From: Bacteroidales bacterium
GTDB lineage: Bacteria > Bacteroidota > Bacteroidia > Bacteroidales > DTU049
Assembly: GCA_018056215.1 (NCBI GenBank)
Contig: JAGPGB010000084.1
Coordinates: 1 to 5,509, forward strand
Length of the DNA: 5,509 nucleotides
Reading direction: 5' to 3'
The position numbers were made by a program, and so were the translations under genes. Position 1 is the first letter of the stretch. The number at the start of each line of letters is the position of its first letter. Positions 5,499 to 5,509 of the stretch are shown piece by piece. The notes under the pieces are model-generated. The model made no database searches. It had not been told where the DNA came from and was given only the letters and a program-made list of their open reading frames with translations.

Positions 5499-5509
5499 CA
5501 AAAAATTTT

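Overview
The window comes from a very AT-rich bacterial genome (by eye roughly 25-30% GC), almost certainly of the phylum Bacteroidota. Four things point there: the C-terminal end of a type IX secretion cargo protein at the left edge; the order small membrane protein - mutL - rhomboid - rhomboid, a neighbourhood familiar from that phylum; several matches to the Bacteroidota promoter element TAnnTTTG; and A-rich leaders without Shine-Dalgarno sequences. I cannot place it below phylum level.

Layout. Bases 1-174 hold the last 57 codons of a plus-strand gene ending in a type IX secretion sorting domain. It is followed by three in-frame stops and a clear hairpin terminator (196-226). After an extremely AT-rich leader with a TAnnTTTG element comes a plus-strand gene (381-1334) for a two-domain protein: an N-terminal NYN (PIN-like ribonuclease fold) domain and a C-terminal cold-shock domain. 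A 78-base gap (1335-1412) separates it from a convergent minus-strand operon. Read 5' to 3', that operon is: a small tail-anchored protein (5481-5245), MutL (5225-3447), an apparently active rhomboid protease (3454-2633), a second rhomboid-like protein without the catalytic residues (2614-1871), and a PaaI-type hotdog thioesterase (1874-1413). The junctions are +19, -8, +18 and -4 bases, so this is very likely one transcript with translational coupling at two joints. The longest stretch without a gene is 175-380 (206 bases).

How the genes relate. MutL is the mismatch-repair matchmaker ATPase. The rhomboid pair is membrane-bound and may act as a protease plus a non-catalytic partner. The thioesterase and the small membrane protein have no evident link to repair. 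The co-location is better read as a conserved gene order than as a pathway.

The most notable theme is loss or divergence of catalytic residues while reading frames stay intact. The second rhomboid has lost its Ser/His dyad, MutL's C-terminal DQHAxxExxxxE endonuclease motif is degenerate, and the NYN domain has Gly where an Asp is expected. No mobile element, CRISPR array, tRNA, rRNA or phage gene was seen. I see no convincing new multi-gene system; the region looks like a core chromosomal locus with unusual divergence.
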